This document shows positions 27,358 to 35,759 of a stretch of DNA of 64,000 nt, piece after piece. The notes beneath the pieces were generated by a model that did not search any database, had not been told where the DNA came from, and saw nothing but the letters and a program-made list of their open reading frames with translations. Numbering within the stretch: the stretch's first letter is position 1; every line of letters begins with the position of its first letter. The DNA comes from Parapedobacter tibetensis (lineage in GTDB: Bacteria > Bacteroidota > Bacteroidia > Sphingobacteriales > Sphingobacteriaceae): positions 1 to 64,000 of the forward strand of contig NZ_JAMKQJ010000018.1 in the NCBI RefSeq assembly GCF_024643205.1. Reading direction: 5' to 3'. The translations under genes and the position numbers were made by a program.

Positions 27358-27365
27358 CAAACTTA
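27358..27365 (-). promoter_or_regulatory. candidate -7 box for dnaE
   Basis: TAAGTTTG on the minus strand, about 44 bp upstream of the chosen ATG. No -33 TTG lies at the right distance, so only half the promoter is supported. Confidence 0.45.
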
Positions 27366-27468
27366 CGGTTTTTTAAAAGGAAAGCCTAATGAGATCATGG
27401 GCTTTAATCAGGAGGATACGCCAATTGGTTGTGTTTATACGGATTAGGTTTTCCACATTTAAGATTAT

Positions 27469-27517
27469 AACCTCGCAGGTTTGTGCGCAGTTATCGCACT
27501 GGAGTACCTGCGAGGTT
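27469..27517. repeat. nested palindrome between dnaE and the DinB gene
   Basis: AACCTCGCAGGT (27469-27480) pairs perfectly with ACCTGCGAGGTT (27506-27517), and inside it GTGCG (27483-27487) pairs with CGCAC (27495-27499). It lies just past the stop of the DinB-family gene and may end its transcript. From memory, AACCTCGCAGGT palindromes recur between genes in several Bacteroidota genomes. Confidence 0.6.
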
Positions 27518-27530
27518 TTGGGTATTTTAT

Positions 27531-28172
27531 TTAGTTTGTAGGAAAACCATCGGTCGCCTTCACCTCCTCAATTTGCAAGGTGTGGCGCGCGGTATGGCCA
27601 GCAATGAAAAGCAACCAATGATAGGCATCCGTAGCCCCGAAAGGGGAGTCGCTGATGTGATTGCGCAGGTCATCGATGGATACCTTTTCAATGAGCGCCA
27701 GTATTTCGGCCCGTTGGTTAGTTAAATCATCCAACGCGGTTTTCTGATCGGTGTATATTCCTTTAGGTTGCAGCCCTTCGGATGCCTTGACCTTGGAACT
27801 GCGGTCCGTGATGCCATCAATGATTTTTTGGTCGGTCACTTCTACCTCATTTCTCCGTTCCGGATTGGCCGGCTTATCAAGCGATTCCTTGGTCATGTCG
27901 AAGAGCATTTTCTCGGTCAGGATAATGTGTTCCAAGCACTGGCTTATCGACCATTCCTCAGCAGAGGGCTTGTATTGCAGTTGAGCCTCACTCAGGTTTT
28001 CGACGCTTTTTTGTAAATCATTCCCGGTTTTGCGGTAATAATCCCGCAGGAAGGCCTTGTCGTTTTGCAGTAAAACAAAACTGCTGTGCGTGTGATCCGC
28101 AGGATGGTTTACCTCTTTCGAAGTAAATGAAAAGGCCAAAAAGGCCATGAACATAAGCAATAGCTGTTTCAT
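27531..28172 (-). CDS. DinB-family protein, exported
   Basis: The 213-residue product has a signal peptide (MKQLLLMFMAFLAFSFT) and a DinB/YfiT four-helix bundle with the usual metal-ligand histidines: SISQCLEHIILTEKMLFDM and FIAGHTARHTLQIEE. DinB folds act as metal-dependent thiol transferases or hydrolases; the substrate here is unknown. I start at 28172, because a longer in-frame start (28244) would lie upstream of a TATATTTG box (28217-28224) that could be its own promoter. It is divergent from amtB. Confidence 0.82.
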   Translation of the reverse strand: MKQLLLMFMAFLAFSFTSKEVNHPADHTHSSFVLLQNDKAFLRDYYRKTGNDLQKSVENLSEAQLQYKPSAEEWSISQCLEHIILTEKMLFDMTKESLDKPANPERRNEVEVTDQKIIDGITDRSSKVKASEGLQPKGIYTDQKTALDDLTNQRAEILALIEKVSIDDLRNHISDSPFGATDAYHWLLFIAGHTARHTLQIEEVKATDGFPTN

Positions 28173-28367
28173 GATGTTAAACGGTTTAATACATAGCGGG
28201 TTATTCCGCCATGATACAAATATAAGGTTAATCACAAAAATCAATAGGGGGGATTGAGACTTTATAGCGGGTACAATGCGACAACTTGACGTGCGTATTT
28301 AGTTGAATAATAATTTTATTAAATTTTCTATTTATCTTGAAAATAATTCAAAAAAATAAACATTTTA

Positions 28368-28398
28368 TTGATAAATTTATATTTATATGCTACTTTTG
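28368..28398 (+). promoter_or_regulatory. amtB promoter and leader
   Basis: TTG (28368-28370), a 20-bp spacer and TACTTTTG (28391-28398), in a very AT-rich stretch. The transcript would carry a leader of about 100 nt containing a hairpin (CAGAGTTTT with AAAATTCTG, near 28440-28461). The rest of the 28173-28505 gap holds only the possible -7 box of the divergent DinB gene at 28217-28224. Confidence 0.75.
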
Positions 28399-28505
28399 TC
28401 TTTAATTAATCGCTAATCAAACAAAATAAGCTGTCAAATCAGAGTTTTTATGAAAATTCTGGGATAACGACTGGCTTGTTGGAGTATTAAATTGCTACAT
28501 AACTA

Positions 28506-29816
28506 ATGAAATCAAAAAAATCTACGATTCCTTTTATTTTGCTCGTCATTGTCGTCCTATTGGCGCTGTTTTATCCTGGAATGCCTATCGATGGTGACAA
28601 CGAATATGATACCGCCGACATCGCTTGGATGTTGACCTCCACAGCTTTGGTGTTGATTATGACACCAGGTCTAGCTTTTTTCTATGGCGGTATGGTCAAG
28701 AAGAAAAACGTAATTTCCACCATGCTCCAAAGCTTTATCTGTATGGCTGTGGTAGCGGTCGTATGGGTGGTATTTGGTTTCAGCTTGGTATTTGGAGAGT
28801 CTGTTGGCGGCATCATAGGCAATCCAGCCACTTACTTTATGTTTGAAGGGGTGCTAGGTGGGCCTAATTGGCCTGGAGCGCCCACCATTCCTTTTGTTTT
28901 ATTTGCGATGTATCAACTCAAGTTTGCCATCATTACCCCGGCCTTGATTACGGGAGCTTTTGCCGAGCGGATAAAATTTACATCCTATGTGTTGTTTATT
29001 TGCTTGTTTTTTGTATTCATATATGCCCCGCTCGCTCACGCTACTTGGCATCCCGATGGGCTATTGGCCGGTATGGGGGTGCTCGATTTCGCGGGGGGCA
29101 CGGTGGTGCACATGTCTGCTGGTGTCACGGCATTGGCCTCGGCCCTTTACCTCAAACAGGGCTACTCGAACGGGGGACATAACCCTGCGCGAATTACCTA
29201 TGTAATATTAGGTACGGGCTTGCTATGGTTTGGATGGTTCGGGTTCAATGCCGGCTCCGCATTTGAAGCAAGTGATTTGGCAGCTACCGCATTGGCCACC
29301 ACCAGCACCGCCTCCGCCGCTGCCGCCTTGGCATGGATATTTTTCGATGCTGCAAGGGGTAAAAAGCCCACCGCCATGGGCGTATGCATCGGGGTAGTGG
29401 TTGGCTTGGTTGCCATCACACCTGCAGCAGGTTTTGTAACGGTGCCCCATTCGTTGATTATCGGGGTGGTCGCGTCCATTATCAGCAGGTTAGTAGTCGA
29501 ATGGCGCACCCATTCACGGGTGGACGACACGCTGGATGTGTTTCCAAGCCATGGTGTGGGTGGCATGGTGGGGATGCTGTTTACAGGGGTTTTCGCTACG
29601 CATACTATAAATGAAGCGGTGGAGACTGATGGGTTGTTTTTCGGGGAGACCGGTCTTTTCATTGCGCATGTCATCGGCTTAGTTGGCGCTGCCGTCTTCA
29701 CGTTTGTGATGGCGTTTGCTTTGTTGAAAGTTACCGACCTGATCAGTAAATTGCGTGTATCCCCGGAAGAGGAAGAAATGGGGCTGGATATCAGCCAGCA
29801 TGGGGAGACACTGTAA
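28506..29816 (+). CDS. amtB: ammonium transporter
   Basis: Inner-membrane Amt/Rh channel of 436 residues with 11-12 hydrophobic helices. The pore landmarks are visible: TPGLAFFYGGMVKKKNV, GAFAERIKFTSY, the signature DFAGGTVVHMSAGVTALASA with the first pore His, and SHGVGGMVGMLFTG with the second. The N-terminal hydrophobic stretch (10-25) may be a cleaved signal as in other AmtB proteins. No glnK/PII gene accompanies it here, which is unusual for proteobacteria; I cannot tell where a PII gene may lie in this genome. Confidence 0.95.
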   Translation: MKSKKSTIPFILLVIVVLLALFYPGMPIDGDNEYDTADIAWMLTSTALVLIMTPGLAFFYGGMVKKKNVISTMLQSFICMAVVAVVWVVFGFSLVFGESVGGIIGNPATYFMFEGVLGGPNWPGAPTIPFVLFAMYQLKFAIITPALITGAFAERIKFTSYVLFICLFFVFIYAPLAHATWHPDGLLAGMGVLDFAGGTVVHMSAGVTALASALYLKQGYSNGGHNPARITYVILGTGLLWFGWFGFNAGSAFEASDLAATALATTSTASAAAALAWIFFDAARGKKPTAMGVCIGVVVGLVAITPAAGFVTVPHSLIIGVVASIISRLVVEWRTHSRVDDTLDVFPSHGVGGMVGMLFTGVFATHTINEAVETDGLFFGETGLFIAHVIGLVGAAVFTFVMAFALLKVTDLISKLRVSPEEEEMGLDISQHGETL

Positions 29817-30018
29817 CGGAGTGATGAAGTCCAGAAGTCAGAAAGACCGAAAATCAGGAAGTCTGCAAGTAAAGGAAAGGTATCTTTGCGGGAAGCGAAG
29901 CGTCTTTGCGGGCTTTGCGTGAAAGGAGTCGGGAAGACCGAAAGTTGGGAAGTAGTGTGGCCGTATAAAAATAGCAATAAAACCAAAAACACAAAAAAAT
30001 AAATACATAAAAATTGTG
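29817..30018. repeat. intergenic degenerate repeats
   Basis: The gap holds two near-copies of a GAAGACCGAAA-type block (about 29842-29862 and 29930-29950) and a TCTTTGCGGG direct repeat (29882-29891 and 29909-29918) followed by CTTTGCGTGAAAGG. No gene is evident. Confidence 0.5.
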
Positions 30019-30043
30019 TATCTTTGCGTCCTCAAAACACAAC

Positions 30044-31957
30044 ATGAGTGACGCTATCAAACATGAGTGCGGTATCGCACTGATTCGCCTGCTAAAACCC
30101 CTTTCATATTATCAGGAAAAGTACGGTACGGCCCTATACGGCATCAATAAGTTATATTTATTGATGGAAAAACAGCATAACCGTGGACAGGACGGAGCCG
30201 GTATTGCTACCATCAAACTCAATGTAAAACCCGGAAACCGCTACATCAGTCGTTACCGGTCCATGGCGCCAAACGCGGTGGCCGATATTTTTGAGTATGT
30301 ACAGCGGAAATTCGCAACCGTGCAGCGCACCTACCCAGATCGATTTGCAGATAGTCAATGGCTCAAGGAAAATGTGAGTTTTACCGGAGAAGTGCTGATG
30401 GGACACCTGAGGTATGGCACACACGGCAAAAACAGCATCGAAAGCTGCCATCCATTTTTGCGTCAAAACAATTGGATGACACGTAACCTTGTGATAGCCG
30501 GCAATTTCAACATGACCAATGTGGATGAATTGCTTGAGCAGCTATATGAATTGGGCCAGCACCCAAAGGAAAGGGCAGACACCGTCACAGTATTGGAAAA
30601 GATCGGCCACTTCCTGGATTCCGAGAACCAAGAACTGTTCGACAAATTCAAGCTTGAAGGCAACCACAGTAACATCGATATCAGTGGATTGATTGCTGAT
30701 AACCTCGATGTGGCTCGGATTTTGCGCAAATCGGCAAAGACCTGGGATGGGGGATATACCATCAGTGGAATATTGGGTCATGGCGATGCTTTTGTGATGC
30801 GTGATCCAGTGGGCATCAGACCGGCATACTACTACATCAATGACGAAATGGTGGTGGTCACCTCCGAGAGGCCCGCCATCCAAACCGCATTCGATGTGAA
30901 GTTTGAAGAGATCAACGAGATCAAACCGGGCTATGCATTGATTATAAAAAAAGACGGTACCATTACCGAGGAGATGTTCAGGGAACCCGTGGAAAAGAAG
31001 GCGTGCTCGTTTGAACGGATTTACTTTTCACGGGGCAGTGATGCAGCCATCTATCAGGAACGGAAGTATTTAGGTAGATTATTATGCCCGCAAGTACTGG
31101 ATGCGATTGACCGTGATATTAAAAACACGGTGTTTTCATACATCCCAAACACGGCGGAAGTGGCTTTCTATGGCCTCGAAGAGGGTATCAATGAATATGT
31201 TCGCAACTTGCAGAAGGATACCCTGCTGAACAGGGCAGATAAGATTTCTGATAAAGAGTTGGACGATATGCTGAGTATCGCACCCCGATTTGAAAAGCTA
31301 AATATCAAAGACGCCAAGCTCCGGACATTTATTACACAGGATGCCGACCGACAGGACATGGTACAGCATGTGTATGATACGACCTATGGTGTGGTAAAGA
31401 GCCATGTGGATACCATCGTGGCGGTAGACGACTCGATTGTGAGGGGCACCACCCTTAAACAAAGTATCTTGACCATTCTCGACCGGCTACATCCCAAAAA
31501 AATCGTTATCGTTTCCTCCGCACCGCAAATCCGCTACCCCGATTGCTACGGCATTGATATGTCGCGCATGGGTGAATTCGTGGCCTTCGAGGCAGCGGTT
31601 TCCTTGTTATACAAGCACGGGATGGGTGAGGTTGTAGAAGAAGTATACAGAAAATGCCTAACATCATTGGAAATGCCCAAGGAAGAAGTGGAAAATTACG
31701 TGAAGGCCGTGTATGCGCCATTCACGGATGAAGAGATTTCCAAGGAAATAGCGGGCATCATTCGCGGAACGCATATTAAAGCCGATGTGGAGGTTATATA
31801 CCAAAAACTGGATAACCTGCATATCGCGTGCCCCGGCCATAAGGGAGATTGGTATTTTTCCGGCGATTACCCAACCCCAGGAGGCAACAGGGTAGTCAAC
31901 AGGGCATATATGAACTGGGTGGAAGGCAAGAATGTACGCGCGTATTTTAGCGCTTAG
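30044..31957 (+). CDS. PurF-like amidophosphoribosyltransferase
   Basis: The 637-residue product combines an N-terminal class II glutamine amidotransferase domain (probable nucleophile Cys9 in HECGIALIRLL after a short propeptide, then QHNRGQDGAGIA and MGHLRYGTHGKNS) with a C-terminal phosphoribosyltransferase domain containing the PRPP loop VAVDDSIVRGTTLKQSI (about 457-473). PurF makes phosphoribosylamine from PRPP and glutamine. Canonical PurF is about 470-500 residues; this longer form, as I recall, is a separate Bacteroidota type, so the exact role is less certain. A -7 box TATCTTTG lies at 30019-30026. No purine gene is adjacent. Confidence 0.82.
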   Translation: MSDAIKHECGIALIRLLKPLSYYQEKYGTALYGINKLYLLMEKQHNRGQDGAGIATIKLNVKPGNRYISRYRSMAPNAVADIFEYVQRKFATVQRTYPDRFADSQWLKENVSFTGEVLMGHLRYGTHGKNSIESCHPFLRQNNWMTRNLVIAGNFNMTNVDELLEQLYELGQHPKERADTVTVLEKIGHFLDSENQELFDKFKLEGNHSNIDISGLIADNLDVARILRKSAKTWDGGYTISGILGHGDAFVMRDPVGIRPAYYYINDEMVVVTSERPAIQTAFDVKFEEINEIKPGYALIIKKDGTITEEMFREPVEKKACSFERIYFSRGSDAAIYQERKYLGRLLCPQVLDAIDRDIKNTVFSYIPNTAEVAFYGLEEGINEYVRNLQKDTLLNRADKISDKELDDMLSIAPRFEKLNIKDAKLRTFITQDADRQDMVQHVYDTTYGVVKSHVDTIVAVDDSIVRGTTLKQSILTILDRLHPKKIVIVSSAPQIRYPDCYGIDMSRMGEFVAFEAAVSLLYKHGMGEVVEEVYRKCLTSLEMPKEEVENYVKAVYAPFTDEEISKEIAGIIRGTHIKADVEVIYQKLDNLHIACPGHKGDWYFSGDYPTPGGNRVVNRAYMNWVEGKNVRAYFSA

Positions 31958-31981
31958 TTGGTTATCGGCGGTCAGTTCTAT

Positions 31982-32956
31982 TTACATATCCAATAATTCC
32001 CTTACCTTTTTCTCATCGACGGACATTTGATCCACTAATTCTTGCATGGTCTCAAACCATTGGTCGTGCCGGATGAAATGAAGGAACTTCACACGTAGTG
32101 TTTTGCCGTAAATATCCCCTTGGAAGTCGAAGAGATGTACTTCAATGCTTCTACTTACACCATCGACGGTAGGTCGGGTACCGATATACCCCATCCCTTT
32201 GACAATGTGTTCAGGTATGTTCGGACGGTAAGGCCCTGTTTTGATTTCCTTTGGCTCAATGATGGCTGCCTCCACGGCATATATGCCGTAGGCGGGGATG
32301 AGCTTATGGTTCTCCTGCACTTGGAGATTGGCCGTAGGATAGCCGATACCCCTTCCCAATTGATTGCCCCTGATGATCCTGCCCGTTAATAGGAACGGAT
32401 ATCCTAAATAGCTGTTTGCCGTATCAATGTCGCCTTTGATAAGTGCCTCCCGTATTTTGGTGGATGACACGGCTACATCATTAATATCCTGCTCAGGGAT
32501 CTGTTCCACCTCGTAGCCATAGATTTCGGCATGCTTGAGCAAATCCTTGAGCGATCCTTCACGGTCCTTGCCAAACTGATGGTCATAACCGATAACGATT
32601 TTTTTGGTGCCAATTTTGCCCACCAGCACCTCGCGGATATATTCTTCGGGCGACTGGTTTGAAAAATCACGGGTAAATGGGGTGATGATGAGGTGGTCTA
32701 TACCGGCATCTGCCAGCAGTTGTACTTTTTCCTCGATATCACTGATGATCCGTAGGCTGTCGTCCTCCGGGTGCAGAATCATGCGGGGATGTGGAAAAAA
32801 GGTAAGCAATACCGTTTCGCCGTTGATATTCCTAGCGCATTCCTTTAATGTGCTCAATATTTTTTGATGACCGATATGTACACCATCAAAGGTGCCAATG
32901 GTGACCACTGCATTATCCAAAGGGATAAAATCTTCAAGGTCTCTATAAATGTTCAT
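31982..32956 (-). CDS. ribF: bifunctional riboflavin kinase / FAD synthetase
   Basis: Makes FMN and then FAD in the cytoplasm. The 324-residue product has the nucleotidyltransferase domain first, with GTFDGVHIGH at 21-30 and the later ISSTKIREAL-type motif (VSSTKIREALIKGDI), then the riboflavin kinase barrel with GRIIRGNQLGRGIGYPTANL. A -7 box TACCTTTGC sits at 32972-32980, 15 bp before the ATG. It is the last gene of the ftsX-DUF3098-uppP-truB-ribF cluster. Confidence 0.95.
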   Translation of the reverse strand: MNIYRDLEDFIPLDNAVVTIGTFDGVHIGHQKILSTLKECARNINGETVLLTFFPHPRMILHPEDDSLRIISDIEEKVQLLADAGIDHLIITPFTRDFSNQSPEEYIREVLVGKIGTKKIVIGYDHQFGKDREGSLKDLLKHAEIYGYEVEQIPEQDINDVAVSSTKIREALIKGDIDTANSYLGYPFLLTGRIIRGNQLGRGIGYPTANLQVQENHKLIPAYGIYAVEAAIIEPKEIKTGPYRPNIPEHIVKGMGYIGTRPTVDGVSRSIEVHLFDFQGDIYGKTLRVKFLHFIRHDQWFETMQELVDQMSVDEKKVRELLDM

Positions 32957-32971
32957 CTAGAAACTGTTTGT

Positions 32972-32980
32972 GCAAAGGTA
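32972..32980 (-). promoter_or_regulatory. candidate -7 box for ribF
   Basis: TACCTTTGC on the minus strand, 15 bp before the ribF ATG, without a -33 TTG at the usual distance. If used, ribF has its own promoter in addition to read-through from truB. Confidence 0.4.
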
Positions 32981-33011
32981 AAAGTTTTCAGTGGCTTATG
33001 CATTCAGGGCT

Positions 33012-33731
33012 TCAATCGTTAGCGGCAGCTTTCGTCTCCCGTATGTGTTTGACCAAATCGGCCACTTGCCAAGCGTTTTCTACTTGGAAATTTCCACTTT
33101 TTGTCCTTCTCAGACTGCTTAAGTGGCCACCATTACCCATGACCTTACCAAAGTCGTGAGCCAACGAACGAATGTAGGTGCCCTTACTGCATACCACCCT
33201 AAACTCGACATCAGGCAAGGCAATGCTCACCACCTCGAATTCACGGATTTGAACGATACGTGATTTGATATTAACTATTTCACCGCGTCGGGCCTTTTCG
33301 TATACACGCTCCCCATCTATTTTTACCGCCGAATGTGCAGGGGGTATTTGTTCGATTTCACCTACAAAGGATGCTGCTGTTTCCGCAATCATTTCATTGG
33401 TGATGCCTGAAATATCAAACCGCTGGTCTATCTCGCGCTCCAAATCATAGGATGGGGTGGTGGCCCCCAAGGTGATGGTGCCTGTATATTCTTTTTCTTG
33501 AGCTTGGAATTCTTCAATTCTTTTCGTGAATTTACCCGTGCATAGGATAAGCAGGCCAGTAGCCAAGGGGTCGAGCGTGCCCGCGTGGCCTACCTTTACT
33601 TTCTGTGGTTTGATGGCATTGCGGATTTTCTGCACAACATCGAAGCTGGTCCATGTGAGTGGTTTATCAATCAACAGCACCTCGCCCTCGGTAAAATGGA
33701 ATGGGGTATGATGTGTGGGAGGAAGTTCCAT
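33012..33731 (-). CDS. truB: tRNA pseudouridine(55) synthase
   Basis: Makes pseudouridine 55 in the T-loop of tRNAs. The 239-residue product has the catalytic Asp54 in KVGHAGTLDPLATGLLI, preceded by the LLIDKPLTWTSFDVV motif, and the later CSKGTYIRSLAHDFG motif that contacts RNA. The C-terminal PUA-like tail is short. Its start abuts the uppP stop with a 1-bp overlap, consistent with translational coupling. Confidence 0.95.
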   Translation of the reverse strand: MELPPTHHTPFHFTEGEVLLIDKPLTWTSFDVVQKIRNAIKPQKVKVGHAGTLDPLATGLLILCTGKFTKRIEEFQAQEKEYTGTITLGATTPSYDLEREIDQRFDISGITNEMIAETAASFVGEIEQIPPAHSAVKIDGERVYEKARRGEIVNIKSRIVQIREFEVVSIALPDVEFRVVCSKGTYIRSLAHDFGKVMGNGGHLSSLRRTKSGNFQVENAWQVADLVKHIRETKAAAND

Positions 33732-34525
33732 TATAAGATTTGCAGGCTGTGCCCACTTAGCAACATGGCAATGATAATGCCGCCCACAATGATTCGATAC
33801 CAGCCAAATGCCTTAAAGCCGTATTTGGTGACCACACCTATAAAGGACTTGATGGCAATGATGGCCACGACAAAACCAATCATGTTGCCAATGATAAGCA
33901 GGTTGATTTCCTTACTGTCTAACCCATTTCCATTGTCAAAATGACTTTTCAGCTTCAGCACAGTGGCCCCAAACATCATTGGAACAGCCAAGAAGAAGGA
34001 AAACTCCGCAGCCGCTTTACGGGTGAGGTTCTGTGTCATCCCCCCAATGATCGTGCTTGCGGATCGTGAAGTGCCCGGTATGAGCGCCAAGCATTGGAAT
34101 AAACCGATTTTTAGGGCTTGCATGTAACTGATGTCGTCCGAATCATCTATCGTCGGTTTATTGAATAAGCTATCGATAAACAATAATACGACACCACCAA
34201 TAACCAGCATAATGGCTACCGTCAATGGGCTTTCGAGCATGCCATCGATATGGTCGCTGAACAAAAAGCCAAATATGGATGCAGGTATGGCGGCCACCAC
34301 GAGTTTATAGTAAAACGTCAGCGAACGGAAAAAGCGCTTATAGTAGAGTGCCAAAACCGAAAGGATGGTGCCAAGCTGAACGGCAATGGTAAACAATTTG
34401 ACGAATGGGGTGGGGGGTATCCCCATCAAGGCCGATACGATAATCATATGGCCAGTGGAAGATACGGGTAAAAACTCCGTGAGGCCTTCGACAATGGCCA
34501 ACACAATCACTTCAAATAAAGACAT
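33731..34525 (-). CDS. uppP: undecaprenyl-diphosphatase (BacA type)
   Basis: Integral membrane enzyme recycling undecaprenyl pyrophosphate for peptidoglycan and other glycan carriers. The 264-residue protein shows VEGLTEFLPVSSTGHMII with the catalytic glutamates and serine region, and the second active-site motif PGTSRSASTIIGGM, within about eight helices. It overlaps truB and DUF3098 by single bases, in the conserved order ftsX-DUF3098-uppP-truB-ribF. Confidence 0.95.
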   Translation of the reverse strand: MSLFEVIVLAIVEGLTEFLPVSSTGHMIIVSALMGIPPTPFVKLFTIAVQLGTILSVLALYYKRFFRSLTFYYKLVVAAIPASIFGFLFSDHIDGMLESPLTVAIMLVIGGVVLLFIDSLFNKPTIDDSDDISYMQALKIGLFQCLALIPGTSRSASTIIGGMTQNLTRKAAAEFSFFLAVPMMFGATVLKLKSHFDNGNGLDSKEINLLIIGNMIGFVVAIIAIKSFIGVVTKYGFKAFGWYRIIVGGIIIAMLLSGHSLQIL

Positions 34526-34764
34526 TAACTGTTCCTGGGGGTTTTAGGTTTTATCAAAATAGCTACCACACCTAACGCAAAACCCAATACCACCGTAAAC
34601 GGGGCAAGCGTGATTTTGGTGAAACTATAAATGTCTTCTGTCCCGATCATCAGGATGAATCCGAGTAGAACCACCGCAATGCTCAGTAAAAACAACTGGT
34701 AATTTCGTTTTCCAAATACAAAAGAGACCTTTCCAGGCTGTTGTGGTTTTTTCTGTTGTGACAT
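34525..34764 (-). CDS. DUF3098 small membrane protein
   Basis: A 79-residue protein with two hydrophobic helices (about 27-45 and 52-72), a lysine/glutamine-rich N-terminus and a FGKRNYQLFLLSIAVVLLG start to the first helix, matching the Bacteroidota DUF3098 family found between ftsX and uppP. Its function is unknown; position suggests a link to cell-envelope growth. It lies 13 bp after ftsX and its stop overlaps the uppP start. Confidence 0.85.
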   Translation of the reverse strand: MSQQKKPQQPGKVSFVFGKRNYQLFLLSIAVVLLGFILMIGTEDIYSFTKITLAPFTVVLGFALGVVAILIKPKTPRNS

Positions 34765-34777
34765 AAGCGATATGATA

Positions 34778-35662
34778 TTATCTGTATAGTTCGTTGGATT
34801 TCAACCTTAAGTATTTGCTGACGGCAAAATAGGTGCTCAATCCTGAAATCAAGATTCCAAGTAGGGCTACGATAACGAATATGGCAATGAATTCAATCCA
34901 GTTGCGCAAGAACACCAATTCAGGGATTTCCCGTTGCCCAAAATGCAGGGTTAGCAGCAAGAGCAGGATGGCAATGAGCGCTCCGAGCAGTCCATGCAGG
35001 ATGCCGTAGCCCAAAAACGGGCGCCTGATGAACCCCTTGGTAGCACCGACCATCTGCATGCTTTTAATCAGGAAACGCTGCGAATAAACGGCCAACCGGA
35101 TCGTGTTGTTGATGAGGGCTACGGCTATGATGAGCAGGATGGCTGTAAACGCTAGTATCACTAACCCAATGATGCGGATGTTCTGGTTAACCATGTCGAT
35201 GAGCGACTCCTGATAAACCACTTCCTTCACCATTTTATTAGCTGATACCTTTTCGATAAACGTGGTGATGCTATCCGTATTCGCGTAAGCGGCTTTCAGA
35301 TATACATCGATGGAAGACAACAATGGATTGTGCCCCAGGAAAGACACGAAGTCTTCGCCCAATTCCTCCGAAAGGTTCTTGGCGGCCAACTCCTTGCTGA
35401 TGTACTGCGAACGTAGCACATACTCATCCGCATTCAGATCCTTTTGCAAAGCCAAAACATCTCCTTCGCTCACCCCTTCATTCACGATGATGTTCAGCAC
35501 GATGTTCTCTTTTACATAATTGGATAAATTCTTCGCATGCACCAATATAAGCCCCAGCAAACCGGTCATCAACAGGACCAAAGCAATGCTGATAACCGTA
35601 GATATGTATACGGATTTGGTCTTTTTTGAGGATGCACTTACTTCATAGACTTCCATCTTCAC
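34778..35662 (-). CDS. ftsX: cell division protein FtsX
   Basis: Membrane half of the FtsEX ABC complex that controls peptidoglycan hydrolysis at division. The 294-residue product has the FtsX layout: a cytoplasmic start, TM1 (about 22-42), a periplasmic domain (about 45-165) and three C-terminal helices (about 170-285), ending in YFAVSKYLRLKSNELY. Either of two ATGs (35662 or 35656) could be used. ftsE is not adjacent, which is common in this phylum. It is divergent from leuS, 97 bp away. Confidence 0.92.
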   Translation of the reverse strand: MKMEVYEVSASSKKTKSVYISTVISIALVLLMTGLLGLILVHAKNLSNYVKENIVLNIIVNEGVSEGDVLALQKDLNADEYVLRSQYISKELAAKNLSEELGEDFVSFLGHNPLLSSIDVYLKAAYANTDSITTFIEKVSANKMVKEVVYQESLIDMVNQNIRIIGLVILAFTAILLIIAVALINNTIRLAVYSQRFLIKSMQMVGATKGFIRRPFLGYGILHGLLGALIAILLLLLTLHFGQREIPELVFLRNWIEFIAIFVIVALLGILISGLSTYFAVSKYLRLKSNELYR

Positions 35663-35759
35663 ATGGTTTTGCAGGCGAAATTACTGATAAGATATGAGAT
35701 ATTGGCCATTGGATTGAGATTTTTTGTATTTTCGCCGTTCTTATTAATTCCCGATATAC

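Noticed and set aside
29198..29992. 264-codon frame antisense to amtB
   Set aside because: Thr/Pro/Ala-rich shadow of the transmembrane codons.
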